Assembly (NCBI RefSeq): GCF_950295315.1
Contig: NC_080168.1
Span: 64,379,838-64,443,837 of the forward strand
DNA length: 64,000 nucleotides
Origin: Erinaceus europaeus
Taxonomy: Eukaryota; Chordata; Mammalia; Eulipotyphla; Erinaceidae
Reading direction: 5' to 3'
The notes beneath the pieces were generated by a model, which saw only the letters and a program-made list of their open reading frames with translations, did no database searches and was not told the origin of the DNA. A program made the position numbers and the translations under genes. The stretch's first letter is position 1, and every line of letters starts with the position of its first letter. Shown one piece after another: positions 1 to 13,130 of this stretch.

Positions 1-19
1 CCATGCGCTACTGTTGTAG

Positions 20-170
20 GCCAGTTTTTCAGACAGACAGTGAGAGCACTGAGAGACACCACAGCATCCTAGCCCCCCCATATTTAGGGCTCCCCCATGG
101 TGTACTAAGAGCTCAGACATAACAGCACCCTCCCAACTAAGCTCTGTCTCACCAGCCCCTTAGGTTTCTA
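20..170 (-). mobile_element. Class C SINE, degraded
   Basis: On the minus strand it reads as a GGCTGGTGAGACAGAGCTTAG-like head and runs to an 'AGTGCTCTCACTGTCTGTCTG' type tail. Diverged and therefore old. Confidence 0.6.
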
Positions 171-317
171 TGAAGTTAAAATAGTTTTTAAAAAATTATA
201 TTTTTTCGATCTAAAAGTTTACTCATGGAAATATATCAAGGTGCTTTTGTAAGTTAGCAAAATTTTGGAGCTAGTATAGAAGTTAATAAAAGAATTATTA
301 AATTTATATCAACACCC

Positions 318-572
318 CCCACCATTGGAAGGTCGTGGGATTCATGCCTACACAATTGTACTGCTCCCAGTGGACTCCTCTCCACCACCACCACCCCCCA
401 TTTCAGCCTCAGTGAGAGCTAGAGAGAAAAGGAGAGCCCACAGCACCATGTCACCCTTTGTGAAGCCTCCTCTTTTGCCTGGTGCTTCCATGTCGGGCCT
501 GGGTACTGGAACCCAGGTCCTTGTGCATGGTAAAGTGTGTGCTTTATTGGGTGAGCCATCTGCTGGTCCCTA
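318..572 (-). mobile_element. Class B SINE
   Basis: Contains the minus-strand hallmarks GAACCCAGGTCCTTGTGCAT and GGTGAGCCATCTGCTGGTCC next to the head, and the CAGTGGACTC extension at the other end. Confidence 0.7.
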
Positions 573-1679
573 CTTTATGTGACTTTTTCAAGTTAGGTCA
601 GTTGAGGTAAAAGAAAACCTGTTGGTTTACCTTTGTGAAATGATTATTTCTTAAACTGTGCCTGGTGATTTCTACATCGGATTGGGAGGTGACCGCCCTG
701 CTTGTAGACCCAGGGGCAGGTCTGGTGTCTCCCTCCGTCACTGGAGGGGTGCTGCCGACTCAGCTTCGAGTCTTGCAAGAGCAGCCACACACATAGCAGC
801 AGCGGGCAAGCAGGGGAGGTGTGGGCACCATGGCCTTAGATGACTGCCATGTGGGAAAGCAGATTTGAAATACTAGTGATCGTCCTTTTGGCTGTCTTCA
901 GAAAATGTAAAATGACGTGTGGTTTTAGTCTGGAGCACTCACAAAATACCATGGAAAGGTTGCTGTTGAGCATCTCTAAGTACCTGACATTGTGCTTCTG
1001 TATCTATGCTTCACGTAGCCATTGAGAACTGATAAACTTGAGCACAGGATAAGCATGCCGGTCATCCTATGTTCACAGGCGCTGGAAGTTAGGGTTGCTT
1101 TTTCTATTATTTCAGCTGAAGATATAAACAGACCATGTTATGTAGAAGGTCTAGCTAAAGTTTGGCCATTAGTCCCATTTTTAAATGCAATAGCAACACC
1201 ACAACAATATAACAGCTCATTCAATTTATTTATTTTTTCTTTTTTCCTGGGAATGAACTTTTACATTAGCACCTATCTCCTGTCTCTCCTAGCAGACACA
1301 CTAATACCTTTCTATAGTCCCTTCACTCTGAACTAATAAGGGGCATTTGTATTGCACATAAAATTGTGTGAAGCTTTGTATCAGATACAAATTATTGTTG
1401 GAAAAGCCATGATGCATTTTTGCATAGAATTAGTCATGACTTTTCAGGCAACCCAGTAGCTCCATCAGTGACGAAAGCCAGAGATACTAGTTCCTCCCAT
1501 TGATTAATTAATAGTGGATTACAGTATTTAAGATTACAGTGTATAGTTTGACACCACACCCACCAGCCAAGTTGTGTCTGAACACTCCCTGAAGCAAATG
1601 GGGAATGTTTGTGTATTCTACAAGTTGTTCAATTGTTGATTTTTCAGAATTTTTACTTCTTCCCTCTCTTCTTTTCCAG

Positions 1680-1749
1680 GTGTCCTTTAAAGAGACAGAA
1701 TTATGATTATGCAATGTATTTACTAACAGTTTTGTACCACGAGTCTTGG
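1680..1749 (+). CDS. MRPS35: MRPS35 penultimate coding exon (mitochondrial ribosomal protein S35, partial)
   Basis: This is an internal coding exon of 70 bases. A pyrimidine-rich tract ending TTCCAG precedes it and a GTAAGT donor follows directly at 1750. The first base completes a split Arg codon from the preceding exon, which lies upstream of the window. The exon then reads [20 protein letters not shown] and ends ESW, which I recognise as the conserved C-terminal third of the mitochondrial small-subunit protein mS35 (MRPS35). The protein is nuclear-encoded, imported into mitochondria, and is a structural component of the 28S mitoribosomal subunit. The exon ends in phase 0, and the last exon at 13266 begins in phase 0, so the join is clean. 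No stop or frameshift is visible. I looked for the previous exon in 1-1670 and did not find it. Confidence 0.93.
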
Positions 1750-1975
1750 GTAAGTGGTTTTTTTTCAGTGGTTTTGTTAGTGTAACTTAGAAGAGGTTAA
1801 ACTTTCAGGAACAGCCTGCACAGCAGGCCTTCAGTATCCTAGATAAAGCAAGGATGTATGAAATGGTAGAGGCTTCTACTGATATTGAAAGTGAGGCTCC
1901 TGGCATAGATTTTGCAGTACATTTTAGTACCTGTCAGGTACCAGATGATTAAAATTGCTTAAAGTCAGAGTTTGG

Positions 1976-2115
1976 GGCCAGGAGGATTAGCTCACTTGGG
2001 TAGTGTGCTTTCAACAACAGGTTCAAGCCCAGCCTCCACCATACTGAAGGAAGCTTTGTGTCTTCCTGGGGGGTGGGGTAGGGGGGAGTCAACCTGGAGC
2101 AGTCAAGACCAAAAA
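1976..2115 (+). mobile_element. Class C SINE
   Basis: Has the GGGGCCAGGAGGATTAGCTC head, GGTTCAAGCCCAGCC B-box region and ACTGAAGGAAGCTTTG middle. Confidence 0.7.
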
Positions 2116-2167
2116 AAAATCAGTTTCTGATTTTGAGCAGGACAGTTGGAATTTTTACTTTGTTCTT

Positions 2168-2451
2168 TTTCATATATTTATATTCCCTTTTGTTGCCCTT
2201 TTTGTTTTATTGTTGTAGTTATTATTGTTATTGATGTCATTATTGTTGGATAGGACAGAGAGAAATGTAGAGAGATGGGGAAGGCGGGGGAGGGGGAGAA
2301 AGATAGACATCTGCAGACCTGCTTCACCGCTTGTGAAGCGACGCCCCTGCAGGTGGGGAGCCGGGGCCTCGAACCGAGATCCTTATACCGGTCTTTGAGC
2401 CACCTGTGCTTAGCCCGATGTGCTAACACCAGACTCCCCTTTGTTCTTTTT
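2168..2451 (-). mobile_element. Class A (ERI-type) SINE, near full length
   Basis: On the minus strand the order is GGAGTCTGGTGTTAGC head, GGTTCGAGGCCCCGG B box, CCACCTGCAGGGGCGTCGC middle, TATCCAACAATAATGACATC, and an AACAAAAAGGGCAACAAAAG tail. Confidence 0.9.
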
Positions 2452-4369
2452 ATTTCACTTTGGCTGCAAGTCATCAGAGTTATAAAAGGCTAATCATCAG
2501 CATAACTTGAGATGTTTGCATCCCACTAGTCCAACTAAACTAAAGAACAGAAATCCCAAAACTCCACAGGAAGTACTTTAAACAGTCACTAAAACGTTCT
2601 GTTGACACCCAGCCTGTCATGGCTACATTTCACTGGCATGCATTAGTAGCATATTATTGCTCAAGAGGCACTATAGTGAGTCTTATATCTGGCTGAATAT
2701 TTTGAGGCTTAGAGTAAGCATTCATAAAACGTTTTTTGCTCTAATTGAGCACCTGCATTTTTAGTGTAAAGTTGGTTAGTATTATGTTAAGACAACTCAA
2801 GTTTTAAATTCTTTTTAAGTACAGTGTGCCTTCAAGTTAAATATTTGGTAGTTTGCCCCGCATAGACCTGGGACACTGCTGAGAAGGATGGAGATGCTGG
2901 AGAAACAGTTACGCTCTTAAGCTGCTCAAAGGATTTTGTGTAGAGGATGTTTAGCTTGTTTTCAGGACTTTGAGCAGTACAGCAAGGTGGGAGCAGTAGT
3001 AGAGCAGATTCAGCTCATGGGGTAGCTGCTTCCTAGGGGAGCCCTTCAGGGGGGTGCTCTGTTGGTTGAGAGGTGCTCTACCCATGAAAGGATATGCTCC
3101 TGGAACAGTTCTGTGAGCACACTCAGCCCTTCTGACACTCCCCACAGCATTTCAGTGACAAAAGTAGTAACACAGAGGCAGCCCAGGAGGGTGAGTGGAA
3201 ACAAAGGGTTGCAAGGTTAGTCAAAAACAACAATGAGTAGCTCTTTCTCAAGGTCATAACTCATCTGGGTTTGGTAGCTCCTGGCTTCAGGAACAGATAT
3301 AATAGCAGTTAATCTCTCTTTCCTGCCAATTGATTTTTATACTGCTTTTGCCTTAAGGTAATTATCTTCCCTTTTGAAGCAGCCACAAGGCTGAACTAGC
3401 TGCAGTTCTGTGACTGCTACTTCAAGAGTTAATACTAAGCAATAAAAGCCAGTTTTGAGTCTCTTTGTTTTGCCAGCAGCCTGTAAAATGAATTTGCCCC
3501 AAAGGAAATGACAGGCATAAATAAATTCAGTGAAAGTTGACTTACTGGATTCTTTCTGTGGTTCCATGACATAGAATCCAAACAAGCTCACATTCGGGAT
3601 TCACGCAGAGACCTCTTGATCTTTAGTGCTAATTACCTCGAAGTCAGAATAAGTAGCCACACACAACTGTCCAACACAGATGTAATTAAAGAATTCCTGC
3701 ACTAAATGTGACTCTTGATCCCTTCTAAACAAGTCAAGTCAGTGACAGGACTTTAAGAGAAAGCAGATGAGCCGTGGAATTCTGCAGAGCTGATCAAACA
3801 GAATTTTTATTGAATTGAAACTTTTTCCTTCACCAGCATGGAATTCATACTTGAAATTGATGTTACCACCTGGTATGTCATCAAATATTTAGAGCGCTCC
3901 TATTTAAGCCATTCCTTTATTTTTATAGGCTAGTTTCAGAGCATTTCATACCCTCAATCTAAGCTTCACTAACCTTAGCTTTTTACTCTTTCCATAGAGG
4001 TTACTTCTAAGTAGTGTTAAGAGGAAGGTAGTTAGTAGTTTTCTGTAGCAGAGTTCTGAGACTTCTGAAAAAGTGTTCACCTAGGAAACTTGAAGAGTAG
4101 GAGGTTAGCTTGTGTGCTAGTCACAGCATTTAACTCTTTTAACTTATCCAAGCACAGTCATAGTGCCTGAATAATATCCTGGAGTGATCCCAGCAGCGTT
4201 TGGAAGATGACCAGAGACACACACAGCAGACACTTGACCCTCGGAGGTTTAAAGGCACAGAGAGACGTGTGGAAATGTGGCTTAATATTTCAGTATTAAC
4301 ATTGGTAACATGGGGTAGATAGAGGGTTTTGTGATCAACAGGACTTCACCACGCTAGGATGACATTTTA

Positions 4370-4690
4370 AAAAAATTTAATTTTGATAGGACAGAGAGAA
4401 ATTGAGAAGGGATGGGGAGTTAGAGAAGGAGAGAGAAAGAGAAACACCTACAGCTTGCTTCACCACTAGTGAAGCTTCCCCCCTACATATGGAGTCTTGT
4501 GCATAATAAGGTGTGCACTCAACCAGGTGAGCCACCACCCTGCTCTGGATGACTTTCAGATAAAGACAGAGAGAAAGAAAAAGAGACCACAGCACCAAAG
4601 TTTCCTTCAGTGCAGTTGGGGCCAAGCTTGAAGCTGGGTCACACACAGTAAAGCAGTGCAAGGCCCAAGTGAGCTATTCCACCAGCCCTA
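4370..4690 (-). mobile_element. Tandem pair of SINEs: class B (4370-4546) and class C (4547-4690)
   Basis: Two minus-oriented SINEs abut. The first shows GGACAGAGAGAAATTGAGAA and GGTGAGCCACCACCC; the second shows AGAGACCACAGCACCAAAG and GTGAGCTATTCCACCAGCCC. Confidence 0.75.
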
Positions 4691-5329
4691 TTGGACTAAG
4701 GACCCTCTGGAACTGTACAGATTGGGATCTAAGTCCCGTCATTTCTTACCTTGGTAGTCTTGGCCAGCTGCTGAAATCTCTCTGAGGTTGATCTTTCTGA
4801 GTTCCCGAATGGAGCAGGGAGACTTTGCAGTAACTGTCTGAGCTAGACTCTCTGTGAGTGGTGGCTGTTGATACTGCTGTCAGAATAAGATAGACCCTGA
4901 GATTTCACATTCATTTACTGACAAGTTTCTATTCAGCTTATATTTCCCTTGACAGATTTATGCAGGCAAAGTCAGCTCTGTGTCCTACTGCATTTGATTA
5001 TTAGCATTTGTATCCTGCTCGGAAAGCAGGATGAGGGCCCCATTGCCAGTGTCTATAGGTCAGGTTCTGCCACACCAGCCTTCCACAGGAGGCAAGATCT
5101 GCTTTCTTCTGCACTCAGGATGGGGTCCATTTAACTCAAATCTGCCCCCCACCCACCCAAGGAATGACCCACCTTTTTATACCTGGGGGGCAGGGGAAGG
5201 CGAGAAAGCAGCACCCCGGTCTCTCACCGAGACTCCATTGCTCTTTATTATCAGAAGGTAAGGAAGGAGTGTGAGTGTGAGCACCTTCAGGGGCTTTTTA
5301 TATATCTGTTAACAAAATTTCCTGAAAAG

Positions 5330-5549
5330 ATTTTTTTGTCTGTTTTATTTGATTGGACAGAGGGACATATAGAGGGGAGAAAGAAAAAGAGACACCTGCT
5401 GCACTGCTTCACCTCTTGTGAAGTCTCCCCCATTGTAGGTGGGGACCAGAAGCTTAAATCTGGGTCCTTGAGCATGGTAATGTTTTTGTGCTCAACTGAG
5501 CACACCACTAGCAAGATTTTAATAAGAGAGAAAAATGCACACACGTTTG

Positions 5550-5600
<51 letters not shown>

Positions 5601-5702
5601 AATCAGGTCTTGATTTATGGTGGTGCTGGGAATTAAATATGGGGTATCTGAATCTCAGGCATGAAATGAAAGACTGCTGCAATGCCATTGGGCTATAAGT
5701 GA
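5330..5702 (-). mobile_element. Class B SINE, CA microsatellite and class E SINE remnant
   Basis: A minus-oriented class B SINE spans 5330-5517 (GGTGGGGACCAGAAGCTTAA). A pure CA run follows at 5552-5598, then a degraded class E element (GATTTATGGTGGTGCTGGGA). Confidence 0.7.
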
Positions 5703-6054
5703 TTTGGTGAAGAAATGGTTTCACGGGGAGCCAGGAGATGGCTCACCTGGGAGGGGGATGGTTGAAGAAGATAATTTTCAAAGTGATGTGTATACAAGAG
5801 AAACTAAACCATACAGTGAGAGCAAGAAAAAAGCTTTTGCTTTGGAAATTGGAGAGATCTGAAGTCAGAGTCTTTAAGAATTCTGGTATCGAATTACTAG
5901 TGATTGTTTTTTCCCCCTTTGAATTTTTGGCTATTATTTGGGTTATTGCCTGTCAGAAATTACCTAATTATTTGTTAAAACGATTCTGAATTTCTGTGTA
6001 GTTAAAATGTCTAATTTAAGTCAGTCAATTTTACGCATAATAAAGGCATTCTTG

Positions 6055-6440
6055 GACAGAAGGACAGGCACTGGGATTTAACCCAGGACCTTCTATGAGT
6101 GACGCTTGAGTTTTGACACTGCACTCCACCCCTGGCTCCTCAAAGTACAGGAACTGGTGTTGCAGATGTTTCTAATTTAAAAAGAAGTCTTTAGGACCAG
6201 TCACAATAGTTCACTTGGCTAATGTGCTGCTTTGCCATATGCATGACTCAAGTTTGAGTCCGACCCCCACCATATTGGAAGGAGCTTCAGTGCTGTGGAC
6301 TTTTTTTTTTTTTTTTTTTTTTAACACCAGAGCACTGATTAGCTCTGGCTTGTGGTTGTGCAGGGGATTGAATCTGGGATTTTTTTGAGCCCCAGGCATG
6401 AGAGTGTCTTTGCATCAATGCTATCTTCCCCCACTTTAAA
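6055..6440. mobile_element. SINE remnants: old minus copy, class C (+, 6193-6300), class E (-, 6322-6440)
   Basis: Three degraded elements in a row. A T-run at 6301-6322 separates the class C copy (CAATAGTTCACTTGGCTAAT) from the class E copy (GATTAGCTCTGGCTTGTGGT). Confidence 0.6.
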
Positions 6441-7227
6441 CTTAGTTCTTTTTTAATCACAGAGGCTTCAGTGCAATGGATTGATTTTTTTTTTTTTTGG
6501 GGGGGGAGGATTTCTCTGTCTCTAAAAAAAATAGGTAAGTATTTTGCAGTTCATGATAGCCATCAAATGGCTTCAGTTAATTGTTGGCTTTGTGTGCACC
6601 TTCGTGCACATTTCCCCAACACACACACACACTCTTCCAGGGTTTCTTGGGGAACTCTCCAACGATATTTGTTGTGCTCTTGGGCAGAGAGAGGGTACAG
6701 TGGTGGGTGATCTTAGTCACCTGACTTCCTCTCGGGGCCCTTTGTGTGCTGTCCCAGAGAGCATGGTTGAAAGCAGAGCTGCGAGGTCCACTAGTAGCTG
6801 GCTCTGGATGGTGGATGGGCGTCGAGAAATGGCAAGGATCTGTGGCCCCCCGGAGCAAGCAGCATTTGATGAGGCCAGGACAGGGGCAGCAGATGGGAGA
6901 AGAAATATCTGTGAGAGGCAGAGGAGGATACAGGGGCTGCGCTGCAGAGTGGAGATGTGTGTGCAGATGTGTGGAAAGGTGACTCCCAGCTGCAGTGTTG
7001 ATGGGTGGGGAAGACCTGTGTCAGAGATGAAGTGGCCACCTGCTATTTTCCTGGGGACGTTTGGGTTTAGAGCTTAATGCAGTGGGAGCTCTCTAGTGAA
7101 TGCCACTGGGGTTTCTCATCAGTATCACAGAGTGTTGCAGAGGTCGTGCAATTTGCTACATGATTATTATTTGTTCTCTTGCTGACTCCTGATGACTTGT
7201 CCTTGAAAGCTTTTAAGTGAAGTCTGC

Positions 7228-7401
7228 TTTTTTTTTTTAAACTCTTTTAATTTTTATTAGAAATGTCAGAGAGAAGTTGAGAGAGGAGAGGAAGAGAAAG
7301 AGATTGAAAGAGAATGCCTACAGGAGGGGAATGAGGGCTTGAACCCCTGTCCTTGGCCTTGGTAATGTGCACTTAACCAGATGAACCACCGCCTAGCCCC
7401 A
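7228..7401 (-). mobile_element. Class B SINE
   Basis: Shows a T-rich 5' side (the tail), GTCAGAGAGAAGTTGAGAGA, and AACCAGATGAACCACCGCC at the head. Confidence 0.7.
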
Positions 7402-9284
7402 AGGTCTGCTTGGAGTTCCCTATATTTCCTAACCTTGTGCTTCCTCAAAGAGAGCTAGTTAAACCATCTTATGTCATTTTCCCTGTCAGTTGGTCACTGG
7501 GGCACTTGATCTAGACATTGTGGGGCAGCAACAGCTCTCCTTTCTGACTAGTCCTGAGGCTCTCCTTCAGAGGAGCCAGACCAGAGCTTGGAAGAACACT
7601 CAGCATCTAGTAACAGAGGTTGGAATCATACCTGTTCTTTTGAATCTCCATAAATGGACTTTTCCAAGTAAGTTTCCCACTGCCCCACCAGTTCCAGTTC
7701 CTCTCCTGCCCCGCTGTAGAAGCCAGATACACAGGGCAGATCTGCTGTCCAGGGCAAGCACTGCAGGGCTGGTCAGCTGTTGAGTCCCTGCATCAAGAGC
7801 AGAACTGATCAGAACTTAGTCGTTAAAGAATGGATCTGAATCAAGTTGAATTCCTTGATGCAGTCAGCAAAATGTTTAGCTTTGGTAGCTGGAAGAATTG
7901 GCAGGGAATTTTTTTTTTTAATCCATTCATATTCACCTCTTCCTCTTTTTTTTTTTTTTTAATGATTTTCAAATAACTTAGATTTTAGAAAATAGTTAAA
8001 TTCTTTTTCCTTTTATATCACAATACTTTACTTACAAGCATGAGAAGTGGAATATTACTGTGATTCATGTCCCTGGTAGGAGTTGTAAATAAGGTGCAGA
8101 AGGCATCAGGTTTAGGTGTTTAGCAGAAGTGAAACGCCTTTATCATCTCTTACACCAGAATACAGTGACCATCACTTGAATCAGCTGTCGTCTGTAATTT
8201 CCCCATTGTATTAAACCTTTGCTTATAAGGGAGCAGAGGTGATAGATTTGGTTCAGTTATAGCTCTTTTTATGTTCTTTCCTCCACATCTCTGTGTTCCT
8301 TGGAATGGGTGGTCCTACCAACAGCAAACAGTTTTGGGGCAGCTCACTTCATTGCTCTGGATGTGATTTTCCAGTCTATAAAAGCAGGTGATGGGGTCTT
8401 ACTACCACTCAGGCCAGGGTGGCTGTGAAAGTTGAGTGATGTCTGCAGGGTGCATAGATGAGTGAGTATTCCTGAAACTGGCAGCCTGGCCCAAGCTGCC
8501 TCCTTCTGACTTCTCATTCACTGCTTGTCTCCAGGTCTCCCCCAGTCGGGCAGTTACGGGACAGCACAGCCTGACACGGTGGTTCCTTAGTGGACTGACG
8601 AGTGAATGAGTGTGAGCCGGAGCTTGTGGTTGGGAGACGTATCCTCATAGGCTCTTACTGTGTCTGTAGCACCCACAGTGCAAGGCTGACATCAGTCCAT
8701 GAGGACAGAGTTTTCGTCGTTCTGCCTTTAGCATCTAGACTGCTCTTACATGCAGTGATGGAATAGTTTCAGATCCTGGGTTTTCTGGTTCCAGATGTTC
8801 ATTTGATTGTTCATTCTTTCCAGATGCCAGTTCTGTATTGTAGCCCATTAGTATTTAATCCATATTGTCCACCCCACCCCAGTTTTCCTTAGCACATGAA
8901 ATCAGCATCATTTGAAGGATCTCGTCTGCTAACTCCATTATCCGCATCACATGAAGATCTGCTTCTTTTGTTTGTTTTCCTTTGATCATTCACTCCAGCG
9001 TTCTTCTCTTCAGATGTTTCAGAAGTCAAATAATTGTTTAGGTCTTGGCAGAGGGTGTGTAAAATGTTTCCATCCATGCCATCTCTCAGAGTTTATTCTT
9101 TTTATCTCTAAGCCAGAGAGGGTGAGGGGCCTGTTTTAATCCTGTCAGGATTGATCTGAACCAGAGGTGGGCTGCAGTTTTTGTAAGATTTAGCTCACTT
9201 CTGATTTTTTTTTTCCTTAGGCATGGCCTTTCATGCAGAATCTGAAGTAGTCCCAGGAGACATAACTCTCTTTTAAAAAAAAAA

Positions 9285-9528
9285 AAAAATTGTGTTTATT
9301 TATTTTCCTTTTTGTTGCCCTTGTTTTTTATTGTTGTTGTAGTTATTGTTGTTGTTATTGATGTCGTTGTTAGATAGGACAGAAAGAAATGGAGAGAGGA
9401 GGGGGAGAGAGAGAGACAGAAGTGACTCCCCTGCAGGTGGGGAGCCAGGGGCTTGAACCGGAATCTTTACACCAGTCCTTGCACTTTGTGTCACGTGCAC
9501 TTAACCTGCTGCACTGCCACCCGACTCC
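9285..9528 (-). mobile_element. Class A SINE with internal deletion
   Basis: Tail, CA-rich part, B box and head are present, but the block normally reading CACCTGCAGACCTGCTTCAC is missing between 9419 and 9421, a deletion of about 30-40 bases. Confidence 0.85.
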
Positions 9529-9594
9529 TAAGACATAACTCTCTTAACCTCTACTATACTTAGTTTTCTTACCTGTAGAGATATTTTTTTCCCT

Positions 9595-9864
9595 GCACCA
9601 GGGTTATGATTGGAGCTCAGTGCTTGCACGATGAATCCACCACTCCTAGTGGCCCATTTTTCTTTTTGATAGAGATAAAGAGATTGATTGAGAGTGAAGG
9701 GAGGTATAGTGAGGGAGAGGAAGAGAGATTCCTACAGTACTACTTAACTGCTCCTGAAGCTTCTCCCCTCTCCCCCCAACCCTACCAGTGGGGACCAGAG
9801 CTTGAACCCAGGTTTTTGTACCTGGCAGTGTGTACACTCTACAGGGTGCATGACCTTTTGGCCC
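9595..9864 (-). mobile_element. Extended class B SINE
   Basis: Carries the extension (CAGGGTTATGATTGGAGCTC, AATCCACCACTCCTAGTGGC), then GGTGGGGACC-like middle and CCTTTTGGCCCC head. Confidence 0.75.
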
Positions 9865-10796
9865 CACTGGTAAAGATGTTAAGATCAGACCCAGTAGACC
9901 TCAGGGTGGCATGGCATAGTTGACACACTTGAGCACAGGCTGTTTGACAGATAGTAGATAGAGAGTTGACATGCAGCTGTGCAGAGCTTGGGTCCCGTGA
10001 TCGGTATTCGTGAGACCTGTGGATTGTTTGGCTTGTAGGGAAGGCCACCACGGCACTGTGACTGCACAGCATCAGGAAGGACTCTTGCCTCACACAGACA
10101 GGTAGCTGTCCCTTCTGGTGATGGCCTAGATCAGCAGCCATTTCCTCCTGTGGACATGTTTCCACCTGCCACTTTGTGTGGATGGATGGCTTTCTAGGAT
10201 GGTCTCATCCACTGCATTAAGGCATCCTATGGCTAACTCTGTTCCAGATCTTATTTTGTGGTTACTAACAGTATCCTACGACCGCCTTTTTCCTGTTGGT
10301 CTGGATTCACCCAATGTGTGATTGTTTCCTGCTGTAGATGGGTTATCTGGCAGTGCAGGATTTTCTAACCTTTTTCTCATCGTTGCACATTGTGTGCTCT
10401 TTCCTGGGAGCAAAGTGCTACTTCTCCCCCCCCCCCCCCCCCCCCGTTCACCTTCACCATGGTGACTAGGAGGCGAAGCTCATTGTGTACCTGTAACACC
10501 TCAGCACACTGGGGCTGACTTACCTGCTAACTTCAGGGGCAGCACAGGGGATGCTAGAGGCTTCTGGTTGGCTTAGTTGCCTCTTCTCTTCAAGCAGCTC
10601 TTTCAGAGCATCAAGGGAAGTCCTGGTAACCCTAGGAAGAATGTGTTTTTTTTCTTAAAACAGTTTTTCTCTGTTGCTTATTTTCTCACAGTCAAGAATA
10701 AGGTGGAGTGGCTGCTTTCTTAATGCTGTATAAAGTGTTTTGTTTTGCTGGCATCTTAAACATATTTTTCTAAGAAGTATGGTGTATGTGTGTTTA

Positions 10797-11012
10797 ATTT
10801 CAATTTTTTACTTTGGATAGACAAAGTATGAGTGAGAGGGTGTGTGTGTGTGTCCACGTACATACACATGTAGTCATACAGAGAGACCTGTAGTCATGCT
10901 CCACAGCTTTCAAAATTCCCTTCCCCTGCAGATGGGCATCAGGAGCTTGAACCCTTATGTCCTTATGTATGGTGATGTGTGCTCTCAACTGGGTGCACTA
11001 CCACCTGGCCCT
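10797..11012 (-). mobile_element. Class B SINE
   Basis: Shows GCTTGAACCCTTATGTCCTT and GGGTGCACTACCACCTGGCC on the plus strand; a GT-rich patch interrupts its middle. Confidence 0.7.
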
Positions 11013-11134
11013 CTAAGTTAGAATTATGAAGATACTGTCTTGCCTTGGATCATTTAAAGCCTTCCCAAATGTTAGCAGGACAAAGTGACATATTTAATGT
11101 AGGGCATTTGTATATTTGAAAATTATTTATTTGT

Positions 11135-11335
11135 TTATTTTTTTATTTATAAAATGGAAACACTGACAAGACAATAGGATAAGAGGAGTACAATTTGAAA
11201 ATATTTATCAATGAAATAAAAGTGAGAGAATCTGAGCATCACTCTGACTTATGTGGTATCAGGGATCAAACCTGGGACCTCGCACACTTGACAGCCCAAT
11301 GCTTGTCCTCTGCCACTTTCCAGGCTGCAACATGT
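11135..11335. mobile_element. L1 3' UTR end fragment with an old SINE
   Basis: The 11139-11195 part (TTTATAAAATGGAAACACTG, ACAATAGGATAAGAGGAGTA) matches the terminal L1 3' UTR seen at 27365 and 37060. A degraded minus SINE follows (GGGATCAAACCTGGGACCTC). Confidence 0.65.
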
Positions 11336-12574
11336 GTGTTTCTAAGGGAATGGATGGCATTTACTCCTTCCCAGATATGGCAATAGAATTTAAGTGGAGT
11401 AGTCTTGTCGGGTAGTTGTTGCATCTATCAGTGCTGGCTTTGGCTTTCAGAGTTATTTGGGGCAGAGTCCTAGGGATTGACAGAAATGAAGCTATTTTTT
11501 GTTAACCCTGTACACCTCTGTTAAGCCTAAAGCCTCTCTTATCAGGTGAAAGGTGGCCTTAGAGTTGATTCTCAACAGGAGAAGATGTTTCTGGAACACA
11601 AGATGAACCATTGCTCTCAACCTTAGCTATGTAGGCTGGTGGAGCAGATACTCCTAGAAGCTGTGGGTGCAGATACCCTACTTTAGTTGAGTTTTGGGGG
11701 TGGAAGAATATACTACTTCCTTTAAAGCCCGCTTCTGGGCTTAGAGGGGACTCTGTTTGAAGTACTAAAGAAGCATTTCCTCACTTGGTAGGTCTCTGCT
11801 GGGTGAGTCAGGCTGCAGTGACTGCCTATGGTCAGCCAAATCTGTGGGGATCCTGGTGTCTGCTGAGGCTTCCCTCAGCCTTTGAGAGGGATAATCCCCA
11901 TGCCTGCCTTTCTCATGGGCTATTCTGGAAGTGGATGAGGACTGGCTGCCAGCACTGGGGCCTGCTTAGCTGCTCACACACTATCTGTTCAGGCCGGGCC
12001 ACTCTGAACGTTAGAGATACAGCCTTAGTCCTCCCTGCCTTAAACTGGGTCTCCTTCAGTGCTTACAAATGCCGCCAGCACCTTCCAGAGCAGGGAGGCT
12101 GCACTGTGTGTTCACCGGTAGAGCTGTGCTGGCCGCAGCTCATAGAACCCAAACACTTTGCTTGGTAGTAGCTGGATTGAATTGCCACACAAAGTTACAT
12201 CTTTGTTTCAGTCATTAATATCAACTGGATTGCCATGGACTCTACTGGTGCTCACTAGAGTACCACGATAACCATTTCTAGAAAAAGCAAGTAGCAGCAA
12301 ATGTGATTTCCATAGCAGGGACAAAATAACCATGACAACAAAGCAGAATTCCAGCAGTGGTTAAGTTATTACCACTAAGTTTGTGGGGGAGGCCGAGCTT
12401 TCTGTGCTGTGCTCTGTGGTCATGAAGGGCCTGCTGTTAGCCCACGAACCTGTCTCAGAGCACTGTACCCCTTCAGCCACGGGTGCTGTTGGTATGTTAG
12501 CATTTAGGAACCAGACAGCTATCTGCCTTTGAAGAAAAGGAAGAAAGGAAGTGGGGAGGGGGGTAAAAAGGATG

Positions 12575-13130
12575 GAGCTAGCAAGTGCCTTGCCCAGTAG
12601 AGTGCCTAGTAGCATTGCTATGGTGCAAAGACCCAGGTTCAAGCCCCAGACCACTACATGGGAGTTCCTACATGGGGGTGGCATCACTAGCAGTTGAGTG
12701 TTACTGTAGTGTCGATCCTTCTCTATTCAGTTTCTCACCTTCTAACAAAAAAAAAAAAAAGTCTGCCAGGGATGAGGCAGGCTCTAAGCCTTGGATAACT
12801 CTTGCGGCAAGAAAAACAAAAATGGATTCTGCATCTTTGGGGAATCAGCACTACTTTAGAAGTGTACCTGCCGGCAGGTACAGTGTGGCTCCTGCAGGTG
12901 GGACCGTGTAACATGGAGCTTGGTGTGATGGTGACAGACAGGAGACCCAGGAACAAAGTGTGCAGTGTTCAAGGACCCAGGTTCAAGCCCCCGGTCCCTA
13001 CCTGCAGCGGGGAAAACTTCACAAGCAGTGAAGAGATAGTGCTGCAGGTATCGCTCTTTCTATCTCCCCTTCTCAGTTTCTTGCTGTCTATCCAAAATAA
13101 GTAAATATTTTTCTTTTTTTAAAAAAAGAA
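12575..13130 (+). mobile_element. Two class B SINEs (12575-12762 and 12940-13130) just before the last MRPS35 exon
   Basis: Both carry AGGACCCAGGTTCAAGCCCC-type B boxes and A-rich 3' ends. The second ends only about 135 bases before the splice acceptor at 13265. Confidence 0.75.

Noticed and set aside
5336..5602. Frame ending in HTHTHT
   Set aside because: Translation of a SINE and a CA microsatellite.
7490..7783. 97-residue open frame in the MRPS35 intron
   Set aside because: No recognisable domain and not in phase with the MRPS35 exons; considered as a cassette exon but there is no convincing flanking splice pair.
11785..12168. 127-residue open frame in the MRPS35 intron
   Set aside because: No known motif, poor start context, no splice sites that join it to a neighbour; consistent with chance.
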